Origin: Pseudomonas viridiflava
GTDB lineage: Bacteria; Pseudomonadota; Gammaproteobacteria; Pseudomonadales; Pseudomonadaceae
DNA: 64,000 nucleotides
Reading direction: 5' to 3'
Assembly (NCBI RefSeq): GCF_003702045.1
Contig: NZ_RBTP01000015.1
Span: 109,845-173,844 of the forward strand
Shown: piece after piece, positions 43,112-51,686 of the stretch
Position numbering within the stretch: position 1 is the first letter of the stretch
Layout of the letters: each line of letters starts with the position of its first letter
Position numbers and translations under genes: made by a program
Notes under the pieces: generated by a model
What the model saw: only the letters and a program-made list of their open reading frames with translations
Told to the model about the DNA's origin: nothing
Database searches by the model: none

Positions 43112-45460
43112 TCAAAACGCAACCGAGGTTTGAACGTACAGCGTACGGGGCTCGCCCACGTATTTGCCGCGGTTGTTGTCGTCGAACGAGCGGGTGTAGT
43201 ACTGGCGGTTGAAGAGGTTCTTCACGCCGACCGCCACGTTCAGGTCGGACAGCTGCGGGCCGAAGTCATAACCGGCGCGGGTGCTGAACAGCATGTAGCC
43301 GGGGATGCGCCCGGTGCTGCCGTCGGCGCTTTCGGCCGAGGTGTTGGCGTTGTCGGCGAACTGGTCGCTCTGGAAAGAACTGTCCAGGTTCAGCTTCCAC
43401 GGCCCTTCGGTGTAGCTCACGCCCATCGTGCCTTTGTGTTTCGAGGAGAACGGTACGCGGTTGCCCTTGTTCGGACCGTCTTCACGAATGGTGGCATCGA
43501 CGAAGGCGTAGGTCGCGTATACGTCATAACCTGCCAGCGCCGGGTTCAGGCCTTCCAGCGCGTAATTGATGCTGGTTTCGATACCTTGATGGCGCGTTTC
43601 ACCCCGAGCGATCACGGTGTCGTTGGTCTGGTTGCTGTCGTACTGGTTGTCGAAGTTAATCAGGAACGCCCCGATCTCGGCACGCAGGTTGCCGTTGTCG
43701 TAGCGCGTGCCCAGCTCCCAGGTCCGTGCCTTCTCCGGCTTCACTTCGCCGCCGGTTACGCGGTTGGGCATCTGGCTGTATTGCACGCTGCCGAACGAAC
43801 CTTCGGTGTTGGCGTACAGGTTCCAGGTGTCGGTCAGGTGGTAAAGCACATTCAGTGCGGGCAGCGCGGTGTTGTAGTCGCCCTGGTATTTGACGTTGGT
43901 CAGGTTGTTGTTCTGTGCGGTGTCGATCATTTCGTAGCGAATGCCGGGTGTGATGGTCCACTTGCCGATGTCGATACGGTCGTCGATATAGAACGCATGG
44001 GCTTCGGTGGAGCCCCTAGTGTCACGGTCGTTGCGGCTGGCGGTGGTCGGCAGTTGGCTGGTCACGGGTTCACGGTAGCGAAGTTCATGGCCCGCCTCGT
44101 TCACGTAGCGATAGCCGACGCCCACTTCGTGCCAGGTTTCGCCCAGCGCAAAGCCTTGAGAGAAGCGAGTTTCCAGACCGCGCACCCAGTATTCGCGGGG
44201 CGACAGGGACACAAAGCTGCCCTGGTCCAGATAACCGCTGCGCAAGGTCTTGGTGAAGAACGTATTGGCGGTGAAGACGCGGGCGTCCTGTTCGTAGCGA
44301 TAGCCGAAGTTGACCAGGGTGCGGCGGCCCCAGAACTTGTCCTTGAGGCGCGTTGACTGGTACGGATCGGCATCGTAGTCAGCGACGCTCAAGCCACCCG
44401 GCATCTCGGCTTCGCCGTCGTAATACTGGGCCATCGCGTTGAGGCTGTTGGCCTCGTCGATCTGGTACTTACCTTTTAGGATCAGGTCGTCAATCTGCGT
44501 GTCGCTGTGTTCACGCCAGTCGCCGCCGCGCACGCCTGAATACAGAAGCGCGCCGCCCAAGCCGTTATCGTTGGTGCCGCCCGCCAGCAGGTTGCCGGTG
44601 GTCTTGAAGCCGTCATGGCTGGAAGACGGGCTGGTTTCGGTCTGGATGCCACCTTTGAGCGTTGGCTCGTCGGGGATGGCGCGGGTCACGAAGTTGACGA
44701 TGCCGCCGACGTTCTGCGGGCCGTAGCGCACTGCGCCACCGCCGCGTACCACGTCCACGGCGTCCATGTTGCCCATGCTGATGGGCGCGAACGACAGCTG
44801 TGGTTGGCCATAAGGTGCGAAGGGCACCGGGATGCCGTCCATCAACACGGTGGAGCGCGAGGCCAGACGCGGGTTCAGGCCGCGAATGCCGAAGTTCAGC
44901 GCCATGTCATGGCTGCCGGTGCCGTTGTTGTCCGGTGCGTTAACGCCGGGGATGCGGTTAAGCACGTCGCGAGCAGAGGTCGCGCCGACACGCTCGAATT
45001 CTTCGCGACGAATGACGTCACGGGCGCCGGGATGTTCAAAGACATTGGTCTGTTGCGCCTCACCCAGCCAGTCGCCGACCACCGTTGAAACACCCAGCTC
45101 GATGGGCGCGCCCGCGACACTGGCCGATTGCACGGTGAAACCGTTGTTGCCATCGGCCACGGCTTGCAAGCCGGTGCCTTCGAGCAACGCGTTCAGGCCT
45201 TGCTCGGGCGTGTACTGGCCTTCAAGACCGCGGCTTTTCAGGCCGCTGGTGATCTGGGAGCCGTAGGAGATCAGCACGCCGGCTTCCCGACCAAACTGGT
45301 TCAACGCGGTTTCCAGTTCGCTCGGCGCGATGTGGTAAACCTTGGGCACCACGTCAGCGGCCTGCGCCATAGACAGGCTACCCACTGAAAGGCTGGCGCC
45401 GAAAATGACATGGCGCAGCGTGCGCACCAGCGGAGAAAGTTGGGTAGGGCGGGCTGACAT
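43112..45460 (-). CDS. fecA: TonB-dependent ferric-citrate-type siderophore receptor FecA
   Basis: A 782-residue outer-membrane receptor. The start MSARPTQLSPLVRTLRHVIF follows AAGGA; a longer frame upstream is not needed. The signal peptide ends near SMAQA. An STN signalling domain (about 38-110: SELETALNQFGREAGVLISYG) shows it transmits to FecR. The plug has RDVLNRIPGVNAPD and DVVRGGGAVRYGPQNVGGIV. The barrel ends YVQTSVAF, with the terminal Phe. Close FecA-like features include VKNLFNRQYYTRSFDDNN. It follows fecI and fecR, with a repeat lying in the gap. Confidence 0.93.
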   Translation of the reverse strand: MSARPTQLSPLVRTLRHVIFGASLSVGSLSMAQAADVVPKVYHIAPSELETALNQFGREAGVLISYGSQITSGLKSRGLEGQYTPEQGLNALLEGTGLQAVADGNNGFTVQSASVAGAPIELGVSTVVGDWLGEAQQTNVFEHPGARDVIRREEFERVGATSARDVLNRIPGVNAPDNNGTGSHDMALNFGIRGLNPRLASRSTVLMDGIPVPFAPYGQPQLSFAPISMGNMDAVDVVRGGGAVRYGPQNVGGIVNFVTRAIPDEPTLKGGIQTETSPSSSHDGFKTTGNLLAGGTNDNGLGGALLYSGVRGGDWREHSDTQIDDLILKGKYQIDEANSLNAMAQYYDGEAEMPGGLSVADYDADPYQSTRLKDKFWGRRTLVNFGYRYEQDARVFTANTFFTKTLRSGYLDQGSFVSLSPREYWVRGLETRFSQGFALGETWHEVGVGYRYVNEAGHELRYREPVTSQLPTTASRNDRDTRGSTEAHAFYIDDRIDIGKWTITPGIRYEMIDTAQNNNLTNVKYQGDYNTALPALNVLYHLTDTWNLYANTEGSFGSVQYSQMPNRVTGGEVKPEKARTWELGTRYDNGNLRAEIGAFLINFDNQYDSNQTNDTVIARGETRHQGIETSINYALEGLNPALAGYDVYATYAFVDATIREDGPNKGNRVPFSSKHKGTMGVSYTEGPWKLNLDSSFQSDQFADNANTSAESADGSTGRIPGYMLFSTRAGYDFGPQLSDLNVAVGVKNLFNRQYYTRSFDDNNRGKYVGEPRTLYVQTSVAF

Positions 45461-45587
45461 GCAGGAGTCCTTTGACCGGAAGATTGAAGTGCTTTCCCTG
45501 TCTGTCACGCGAGTGGCTGGAAACGGCTCAAGTAATATGAAACATTTTTTTGTGGCGTTATTACACCGATACACAGGTGCGAGCATC

Positions 45588-45645
45588 GGGACGCGGAGCG
45601 TCCTGAAAGGCGTTACCACGCGGAGCGTGAGGAGGGATCAGTGCG
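45588..45645. repeat. Dispersed repeat, family B copy 4, inside the fec cluster
   Basis: GGGACGCGGAGCGTCC, then CACGCGGAGCGTG: two small palindromes within the 202-bp fecR-fecA gap. They may attenuate or process the transcript between the two genes. Confidence 0.7.
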
Positions 45646-45662
45646 TGCATGCAATCCGGGAT

Positions 45663-46640
45663 TCAAACCCGTGCCTGCACGTTCACCCAATACCGGGTAA
45701 AGCGCTGCACATGCACGGGAAGGGCGATTTCCAGCATGTCGAGGATGCGTTCGCTGTCGGCCAACGGGTAACTGCCGGAGATGAGCAGGTTGGCGACTTT
45801 CGCATCACAGTTGAGGCGGCCGCGGCGATAACGCCCCAGCTCACCGAGAAAATCAGCCAGCTTCATGCGTGACGTCACCAGCATACCGTCGGCCCAGGCG
45901 CCGCTGCTGGCGTCCACAGCTCGGACGCTGTCCCAGGCGCTGCGGCTGAAGGTCACCTGCTGCTGTGCCTGCAAGGTCAGCCCCGAACCTGCGCGATCAC
46001 CGGGTGCCAGTTCGACTTCTCCAGCGAAGACGGCCAGTTGCGTGCGCCCATTGAGCTGGCGCAGGTTGAAACGACTCGTACCGGTCGCCGCCCGCACTCT
46101 GCCTTCGGCCGTCAGCAGGTTCAGCGGGCGGCTATCCGCCGAGGCGGTCATCATAATTTCCCCGGACAACAGCTGAATCAGCCGCTGCTGCGCATCGAAC
46201 TTCACGTCCACCGCACTCGCGGTATTCAACTGAACCTGGCTGCCGTCACTCAAGGCCACTTTGCGCTGTTCGCCCACACCGCTGTTGTAGTCGGCCAGCA
46301 AGGGCTGCAATGCAATCTGCTCACGCAGGCTCCAGCCAACGGCCGAGCCTGCCCCCAACAGCAGCAACAATTTAAGGGCATGGCGTCTCCCGCCGGATTT
46401 GGGCGCCCCCAGCGCGGCGTGTGCCAGCGGCGAGGAAAGGCCGCTCAAGCGCTGATTGACCCGCTGAATGTGCGCCCACGCCCGTTGATGCTCGGCGTTG
46501 CCGTTGAGCCAGAGCTGCCAGGCCTTTTGACGGGCGGCACTCAGCGAGCCTTCCTGCATTTCCAGCAGCCAGCCGACGGCCTGTTGCGCGACCGCAGGCG
46601 AAATGTCGGATTTGTTCAGGGATTCGGTGTTCAGGCTCAT
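45663..46640 (-). CDS. fecR: Anti-sigma/sigma-regulator FecR
   Basis: A 325-residue FecR protein. The N-terminal cytoplasmic region has DUF4880-like QQAVGWLLEMQEGSLSAARQ and KAWQLWLNGNAEHQRAW. A single membrane helix lies near 90-108 (LKLLLLLGAGSAVGWSL). The periplasmic FecR domain follows: RKVALSDGSQVQLNTASAVDV and EVELAPGD. It relays occupancy of FecA to FecI. The start overlaps the fecI stop by 4 bp. Confidence 0.93.
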   Translation of the reverse strand: MSLNTESLNKSDISPAVAQQAVGWLLEMQEGSLSAARQKAWQLWLNGNAEHQRAWAHIQRVNQRLSGLSSPLAHAALGAPKSGGRRHALKLLLLLGAGSAVGWSLREQIALQPLLADYNSGVGEQRKVALSDGSQVQLNTASAVDVKFDAQQRLIQLLSGEIMMTASADSRPLNLLTAEGRVRAATGTSRFNLRQLNGRTQLAVFAGEVELAPGDRAGSGLTLQAQQQVTFSRSAWDSVRAVDASSGAWADGMLVTSRMKLADFLGELGRYRRGRLNCDAKVANLLISGSYPLADSERILDMLEIALPVHVQRFTRYWVNVQARV

Positions 46641-47143
46641 AGAGCGAAGTAGCAGCGTAGCGCGGCCTTGTTGAGGTGACGCTTGACCGTTGCGATGGAG
46701 ATCCCCAAGGCCTCAGCAATTTCACCATGACGCATGCCGTCAACCTGCGACATCAGAAAGGCGCGCTTCACGGGGTCGGGCAGACCGTCGAGCAGTTGAT
46801 CAAGCTCCACCAGCGTTTCAAGGATGATTGCGCGCTGTTCTTCCGAGGGCGCCACGTTCTCCGGCAGTTCGGCGAGCGCCTGAGCGTAAGCGCTTTCGAG
46901 GTCTTGACGCCGGTAGTGATTGCACAGCACGCGTCGGGCGATGGTGGTCAGAAATGCACGTGGCTCAACGATTTGCTGAGTGTCGCGCGCGCCCAGCACT
47001 TTGATGAAGGTGTCCTGCGCCAGATCGGCAGCACTGTGAGGACAGCCGAGCCTGCGCCGCAGCCAGCCGGTCAGCCAGGCGTTATGCGCCCGGAACAGGC
47101 CATCGACAGTGTGAATGAGAGCAGGGTGGGCGCTGTGCATCAC
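46637..47143 (-). CDS. fecI: ECF iron-starvation sigma factor FecI
   Basis: A 168-residue sigma-70 family ECF factor. Region 2 shows LIHTVDGLFRAHNAWLTGWL and DLAQDTFIKVLGARD. Region 4 shows LDGLPDPVKRAFLMSQVDGM followed by the HTH GEIAEALGISIATVKRHLNK. It should direct RNA polymerase to fecA when ferric citrate (or a related chelate) is bound. A Fur-like box lies 58 bp upstream. Confidence 0.94.
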   Translation of the reverse strand: MMHSAHPALIHTVDGLFRAHNAWLTGWLRRRLGCPHSAADLAQDTFIKVLGARDTQQIVEPRAFLTTIARRVLCNHYRRQDLESAYAQALAELPENVAPSEEQRAIILETLVELDQLLDGLPDPVKRAFLMSQVDGMRHGEIAEALGISIATVKRHLNKAALRCYFAL

Positions 47144-47200
47144 GAAAGCAATCCAGAGGATTCATGGGTGGCGTGGATTCTGTCAGACTCTTTTGCGTAT

Positions 47201-47219
47201 GAGAATATTTATCATTAAT
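47201..47219. promoter_or_regulatory. Fur box shared by fecI and the divergent PepSY operon
   Basis: GAGAATATTTATCATTAAT matches 13 of 19 positions of GATAATGATAATCATTATC by my hand alignment, with the ATCATTA half intact. It lies between the divergent starts at 47143 and about 47270 and could control both. Confidence 0.75.
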
Positions 47220-47269
47220 ATTGCGCTTCATTCGTCGGTTTGAGGACGAATCAAGACGTTGCTGGCGTC

Positions 47270-47656
47270 ATGACCAGCTTCCCGCCGTTTAATGCACCGA
47301 ACGAAGACGCTCCAATGGATGGCTCCTCTGCCGCACCCACTCTCATGGTCAAGAAGCGAACATCCAGGACCAGGGGCGTGACAATCACCTATCGACTGGC
47401 CGTGGCCTCACGCGCACTTGCAGCCATCTTTGCCGGGTATCTGCTGGCTTCGATCACCAGCATGTGTATCACTCAATGGCTGCCGATGCCCCGCGCCGAA
47501 GCGGTGGTGACCGGCATGATGCTGTCGTTCCTCGTCTATATGGTGGCTGTGCTCTGGTGTTTTGCGTGCCGAACGGCGTTGCAGGCCTGGGTCGGAGTGC
47601 TGGTGCCCTGTGCTGTGCTCGGCGCCGCTTACGCGTGCGGCAGGTGGCTGCTATGA
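47270..47656 (+). CDS. DUF3649 small membrane protein of the iron-uptake operon
   Basis: About 128 residues from the ATG giving MTSFPPFNAP; other starts (TTG at 47240, ATG at 47315) cannot be excluded. A basic segment (KKRTSRTRG) precedes three hydrophobic helices at roughly 45-68, 78-100 and 108-125. It matches the DUF3649 family, which accompanies PepSY and DUF3325 genes next to TonB-dependent receptors. The stop overlaps the PepSY gene start (ATGA). Confidence 0.8.
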   Translation: MTSFPPFNAPNEDAPMDGSSAAPTLMVKKRTSRTRGVTITYRLAVASRALAAIFAGYLLASITSMCITQWLPMPRAEAVVTGMMLSFLVYMVAVLWCFACRTALQAWVGVLVPCAVLGAAYACGRWLL

Positions 47657-49227
47657 AAGAGGGTTTCCGCCAGGCGATGGCCTGGCTCCATACCTGGATC
47701 GGGCTGCTATTCGGCTGGCTGTTGTTCGCGATTTTCCTGACCGGGACGCTTTCCTATTTCAAAGATGAGATCACCCAGTGGATGCAGCCGGAGATTCCGG
47801 TACGCACGCTCGATGCAAGCGCCAGCGTGAAGATGGCCCAGACCTACCTGCAGGCTCACGCCGCCGGTGCTACGCGCTGGTTCATCAGTCTGCCTGACGA
47901 ACGCACGCCCGGTCTGTCGGTAGGTTGGCTGCCGGACGGCAAGGCGGGCCAGCGCAACAATTTCGTGCGCAAGCTGCTCGATCCGCAGACCGGCACTGAG
48001 GTGCAGGCGCGCGATACCCGAGGCGGCGACTTCTTCTACCGTTTCCACTATCAATTGCAAATGCCGTATCCGTGGGGCCGCTGGCTGGCGACCATTGCGG
48101 CGATGGTGATGTTCATTGCGCTGGTCACCGGGATCATCATCCACAAGAAAATCTTCAAGGAGTTCTTCACCTTTCGGCCGCGCAAGGGCCAGCGCTCCTG
48201 GCTCGACGGCCACAACGCGCTGGGCGTGCTGGTGCTGCCGTTCCACTTGATGATCACCTACAGCAGTCTGGTGATCTTCATGTCGATGGTCATGCCTGCG
48301 AGCATCCTGACGGCCTATGACACCGTACAGGCGTTCTACAGCGAGGTGTTTCCGGCCTCTCGCCCCATCAAGGCCGAAGGCACGCCCGCGCCGTTGGTTG
48401 CGTTGGCGCCGTTGGTCAAGACCGCCACCGAGCGCTGGGACAGCGGGCATGTGGGGCGCGTGGTCGTCAACAACCCCGGTGACGCGGCGGCTTCGGTGCT
48501 GCTGACTCGCGACGACAAGGGCAGTATCGTCATGGAACGTGGTGGAGCGCTGACGTTCAACGGCGTCAGCGGCGAGTTGCAGAACGAAGTGCCAGAGCGG
48601 CCGATGGCGTTGCAGGTGTCTGGCGCGATATATGGGCTGCACGTCGGGCATTTCGCTCAGCCACTGTTGCGCTGGCTGTACTTTAGTTTCGGCGTTGCGG
48701 GTACGGCCATGATTGGCACGGGGCTGGTGATGTGGCTGGCCAAGCGTCAGCTCAAGCACGCGAAAAGTGGCGTGCTGCCACTGGAACTGAGGTTGGTGGA
48801 AGTGCTGAATATCGCCAGCATGTCCGGCCTGCTGATCGCTGTGGCCGCATTCTTCTGGGCCAACCGCTTGATCCCTGCCGAACTCACCGGGCGGGCCGAT
48901 TGGGAAGTCAGTGTGTTCTTCAGCGCTTGGGGCGTGTCCGTACTGCATGCGCTGGTGCGTCGCGGTCGCAGTGCCTGGCGAGAGCAGCTTTGGCTGGGGG
49001 CGATTCTGTTTACGACCTTACCCCTGCTGGACTTTCTGACCAGTGGCCGCTACCTGCTGGACTCGCTGGCAGCGGGCAGTTGGGTGCTGGCAGCCGTTGA
49101 CCTGACAGCGCTCGCCACTGGTCTGTTTCTCGGTTGGACGGCGACGAAGTTCAGGTCATCAATCGCCAGCAAGGCACTGCGTCCCGACAGCCTGCCGCTG
49201 CAAGCCAGCCCACAGGAGGCCAACTGA
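47653..49227 (+). CDS. PepSY-domain membrane protein (iron-uptake-associated, possible ferric reductase)
   Basis: A 524-residue protein starting MKEGFRQAMAWLHTWIGLLF. Helices lie near 12-35, 150-172 and 200-222, with four or five more in the C-terminal third. HTWIGLLFGWLLFAIFLTGT and LDGHNALGVLVLPFHLMITY carry His residues in membrane segments that could bind haem, as proposed for FpvG-like siderophore reductases. It is flanked by DUF3649 and DUF3325 genes in the standard order. It probably reduces iron released from the imported chelate. Confidence 0.87.
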   Translation: MKEGFRQAMAWLHTWIGLLFGWLLFAIFLTGTLSYFKDEITQWMQPEIPVRTLDASASVKMAQTYLQAHAAGATRWFISLPDERTPGLSVGWLPDGKAGQRNNFVRKLLDPQTGTEVQARDTRGGDFFYRFHYQLQMPYPWGRWLATIAAMVMFIALVTGIIIHKKIFKEFFTFRPRKGQRSWLDGHNALGVLVLPFHLMITYSSLVIFMSMVMPASILTAYDTVQAFYSEVFPASRPIKAEGTPAPLVALAPLVKTATERWDSGHVGRVVVNNPGDAAASVLLTRDDKGSIVMERGGALTFNGVSGELQNEVPERPMALQVSGAIYGLHVGHFAQPLLRWLYFSFGVAGTAMIGTGLVMWLAKRQLKHAKSGVLPLELRLVEVLNIASMSGLLIAVAAFFWANRLIPAELTGRADWEVSVFFSAWGVSVLHALVRRGRSAWREQLWLGAILFTTLPLLDFLTSGRYLLDSLAAGSWVLAAVDLTALATGLFLGWTATKFRSSIASKALRPDSLPLQASPQEAN

Positions 49228-49556
49228 TGCTGCTTGCGGCGTTGTTGTGCTACCTGGCGTTAGCCGCGTTGTGCTTGTCCATGCCACGCCATTACGGCGA
49301 GCTGTGCAAAGGATCGCTCACTGCGCATCGCCGCTTGGTTCTCAAGGTTGTCGGCTGGAGCGCACTGCTCATTTCGCCTTGGCCGGCAGTGGACGCCGAT
49401 GGGTGGGCCATCGGTCTGGTGCAGTGGTTTGCGGTGTTGATGGCAAGCGCTGTGGTGCTGGTGTCGTTGATACCGTTTCGGCCGCGCTGGGTGTTGGTGC
49501 TGGCCGGTTGCGCGGTGCTGTTCAGCCCGCTGGCCGCGCTCAGTCAGTGGGTGTAA
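49227..49556 (+). CDS. DUF3325 small membrane protein
   Basis: A 109-residue protein starting MLLAALLCYLALAALCLSMP after AGGAGG. It has three or four hydrophobic helices with a CKGSLTAHRR cytoplasmic loop. It is the usual third member of DUF3649-PepSY-DUF3325 iron operons. The start overlaps the upstream stop (TGATG), and the 3' end overlaps the convergent araC-type gene by 17 bp. Confidence 0.85.
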   Translation: MLLAALLCYLALAALCLSMPRHYGELCKGSLTAHRRLVLKVVGWSALLISPWPAVDADGWAIGLVQWFAVLMASAVVLVSLIPFRPRWVLVLAGCAVLFSPLAALSQWV

Positions 49557-50430
49557 ACGCGGCAAGGGCCAGACGATATTCGCTGGGGGTCGCGCCCATC
49601 GCTTGGCGAAACCGATTACTGAAATGACTGGCGCTGGCAAACCCGCAGGCCAGCGCAACGTCGCCCAGCGGTTTGTCGGTGGAGCGCAGCAAATGACGAG
49701 CCCGCTCCAGGCGACGTGCCAGCAGGTATTGGTGAGGCGGCAGTCCGAAGCTTTCGCGAAACATGCGAGCGAAGTGATATTCGGACAGCGCGCACAGGCC
49801 TGCCAGTTGTCCCAGGCTCAGTGGGTCTGCCAGGTGCGTCTCAATAAAGTCCACCAGTTGCCGCCTCAAATGTGGCGCCAGGCCGCCCTTCAAGCGCAGG
49901 CCTTCGCGCTGCCCGGTCTGGCTCAACAGCGCATGGCCGATCATTTCGTGAGCCAGACTGCTGGTGAGCAGCCGCTCACCCGGCTCTGTCCAGTTCAGGC
50001 GGATCAGTTGCTGGAAACGCTGCGTCTGTGCGGGATCGTCGAGAAAGGTGTTTTCCCGCAACTGCATCTCGCGCGGCTCGCGGTCCAGCAGCGTGACGCA
50101 ACTCAATGCGAACTGCTCCGCACTGAAATACAGATGCGCCAGACGAATCTCCCCGTTCACGATCCATGCCGACTCGTGCCCCGCAGGCAGTATGCAGAGC
50201 TTGCCGGGGGAGCCTTTCTGGTCCGGCCGATCGCGCCGGAACGTGCCGGTGCCGTCTTCGATGTAGCACGACAGCGTGTGGTGAGTGGGCGCGTGGTACT
50301 CCTGTGAATCATGCCGGTTGTTCCAAAGGGCCGCCATCAACCCGTCGCCCAGCGCGGCGCTCTGCTCAAGGCAGGAATGCGGCGAGCTGTTCAACGCCTG
50401 GAAGACTTGAATGGTTTCGATGGATGGCAT
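49540..50430 (-). CDS. AraC-family transcriptional regulator
   Basis: A 296-residue regulator. The N-terminal cupin-like ligand domain has HHTLSCYIEDGTGTFRRD and GKLCILPAGHES. The C-terminal double HTH (about 190-290) has PLSLGQLAGLCALSEYHFAR, MFRESFGLPPHQYLLARRLE and DVALACGFASASHFSNRFRQ. It is divergent from the EamA exporter gene (136 bp between starts), which is its likely target. Confidence 0.92.
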   Translation of the reverse strand: MPSIETIQVFQALNSSPHSCLEQSAALGDGLMAALWNNRHDSQEYHAPTHHTLSCYIEDGTGTFRRDRPDQKGSPGKLCILPAGHESAWIVNGEIRLAHLYFSAEQFALSCVTLLDREPREMQLRENTFLDDPAQTQRFQQLIRLNWTEPGERLLTSSLAHEMIGHALLSQTGQREGLRLKGGLAPHLRRQLVDFIETHLADPLSLGQLAGLCALSEYHFARMFRESFGLPPHQYLLARRLERARHLLRSTDKPLGDVALACGFASASHFSNRFRQAMGATPSEYRLALAAFTPTD

Positions 50431-50566
50431 GGCGGTTCCTCTCTGCCGCTCATCCTACCCGCGAGCGATACGGTTGCCATCAGCGCGACGATCAAATGCG
50501 CAAGATTGTGCAAGCGCGAGCGGCGAGGCGCGCAGCAGACTGAAGGCTCATCAAGGAGCCTGTGTC

Positions 50567-51478
50567 ATGAACATTTCGCTTTATCTTCTGACCGTGCTGA
50601 TCTGGGGCACGACCTGGATTGCGCTCAAGCTCCAGCTGGGCGAGGTCGCCATTGCGGTGTCGATCGTCTATCGCTTCGCACTGGCGGCGCTGGTGCTGTT
50701 CGCGATTCTGTTGATTACCCGGCGGCTGCAACCGGTCAATCGTCGTGGGCAGTTGATTTGTCTGGCGCAGGGTGTCTGTCTGTTCTGCGTCAACTTCATG
50801 TGTTTTTTGACGGCGAGCCAGTGGATCCCCAGTGGCTTGATCGCCGTCGTGTTCTCGACCGCAACCTTGTGGAATGCCTTGAATGCACGGATCTTTTTCC
50901 GGCAAAAAATTGCCAGCAATGTACTGAACGGTGGTGCATTGGGATTGCTGGGGCTGGGCTGCCTGTTCTGGCCTGAACTGTCCGGGCACGGTGCCAGTCA
51001 CCAGACCCTGATCGGGCTGGGCCTGGCGCTGCTCGGCACGCTCTGTTTTTCGGCGGGCAACATGCTGTCGAGCATGCAGCAGAAAGCCGGTCTGCGCCCG
51101 CTGACCACCAATGCCTGGGGCATGTTGTATGGCTCGACGATTCTGGGGGGGTACTGCCTGCTCAGCGGCACGCCGTTCACGTTCGAATGGAATACCCGGT
51201 ATGTCGGCTCGTTGCTGTATTTGGTCATCCCCGGCTCGGTGATCGGCTTCAACGCCTACCTGACGCTGGTCGGCCGCATGGGGCCGGAGCGAGCGGCGTA
51301 TTGCACGGTGCTGTTTCCGGTGGTGGCGTTGAACGTGTCGGCGTGGGTCGAAGGTTATCAGTGGACCTCGGCCGCACTGGTCGGGCTGGTGCTGGTGATG
51401 GTGGGCAATGTGCTGGTGTTCAGAAAGGTTAAGCCGGTGGTCGTGCCGGTGGGCAGCCCCACCACATCTTCGACGTAG
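50567..51478 (+). CDS. EamA/DMT-superfamily exporter
   Basis: A 303-residue membrane protein starting MNISLYLLTVLIWGTTWIAL after AAGGAGCC. Ten hydrophobic helices in two EamA repeats are evident, each starting with the WGxxW- or GNMLSS-type turn. Family members export amino acids, metabolites or toxic analogues; the substrate is unknown. The neighbouring AraC-type gene probably controls it. Confidence 0.9.
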   Translation: MNISLYLLTVLIWGTTWIALKLQLGEVAIAVSIVYRFALAALVLFAILLITRRLQPVNRRGQLICLAQGVCLFCVNFMCFLTASQWIPSGLIAVVFSTATLWNALNARIFFRQKIASNVLNGGALGLLGLGCLFWPELSGHGASHQTLIGLGLALLGTLCFSAGNMLSSMQQKAGLRPLTTNAWGMLYGSTILGGYCLLSGTPFTFEWNTRYVGSLLYLVIPGSVIGFNAYLTLVGRMGPERAAYCTVLFPVVALNVSAWVEGYQWTSAALVGLVLVMVGNVLVFRKVKPVVVPVGSPTTSST

Positions 51479-51486
51479 TGGGGCCG

Positions 51487-51640
51487 CGCTGAAATCTGCT
51501 TCTGCCCGCAGGGCGTGGGGGCTTTCGGAGGTTACGACGGCAGCGATGGGCTGCGCAGCAGGCCTGGGTTTTGTCTGATGCACCGCGTTTGCAGGGTTTA
51601 CTGCCGGTTCCCGGCAGACCGCGGGCAAGCCGCCTCCCAC
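51487..51640. repeat. ~145-bp dispersed repeat, family A copy 3
   Basis: Same orientation as copy 2: CTTCTGCCCGCAGGGCGTGG, GCTTTCGGAGGTTACGACGG, then a more divergent middle, ending CGCGGGCAAGCCGCCTCCCA. It lies between the convergent exporter and dehydrogenase genes. Confidence 0.85.
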
Positions 51641-51686
51641 ATTTGAACACAGCGTCTCTTTGAGCCGCAGGCCTGACCGTTATATG

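Noticed and set aside
42827..44356. A 509-codon plus-strand frame
   Set aside because: Most of it is antisense to fecA; His/Val/Gly-rich composition is the typical shadow of a GC-rich receptor gene.
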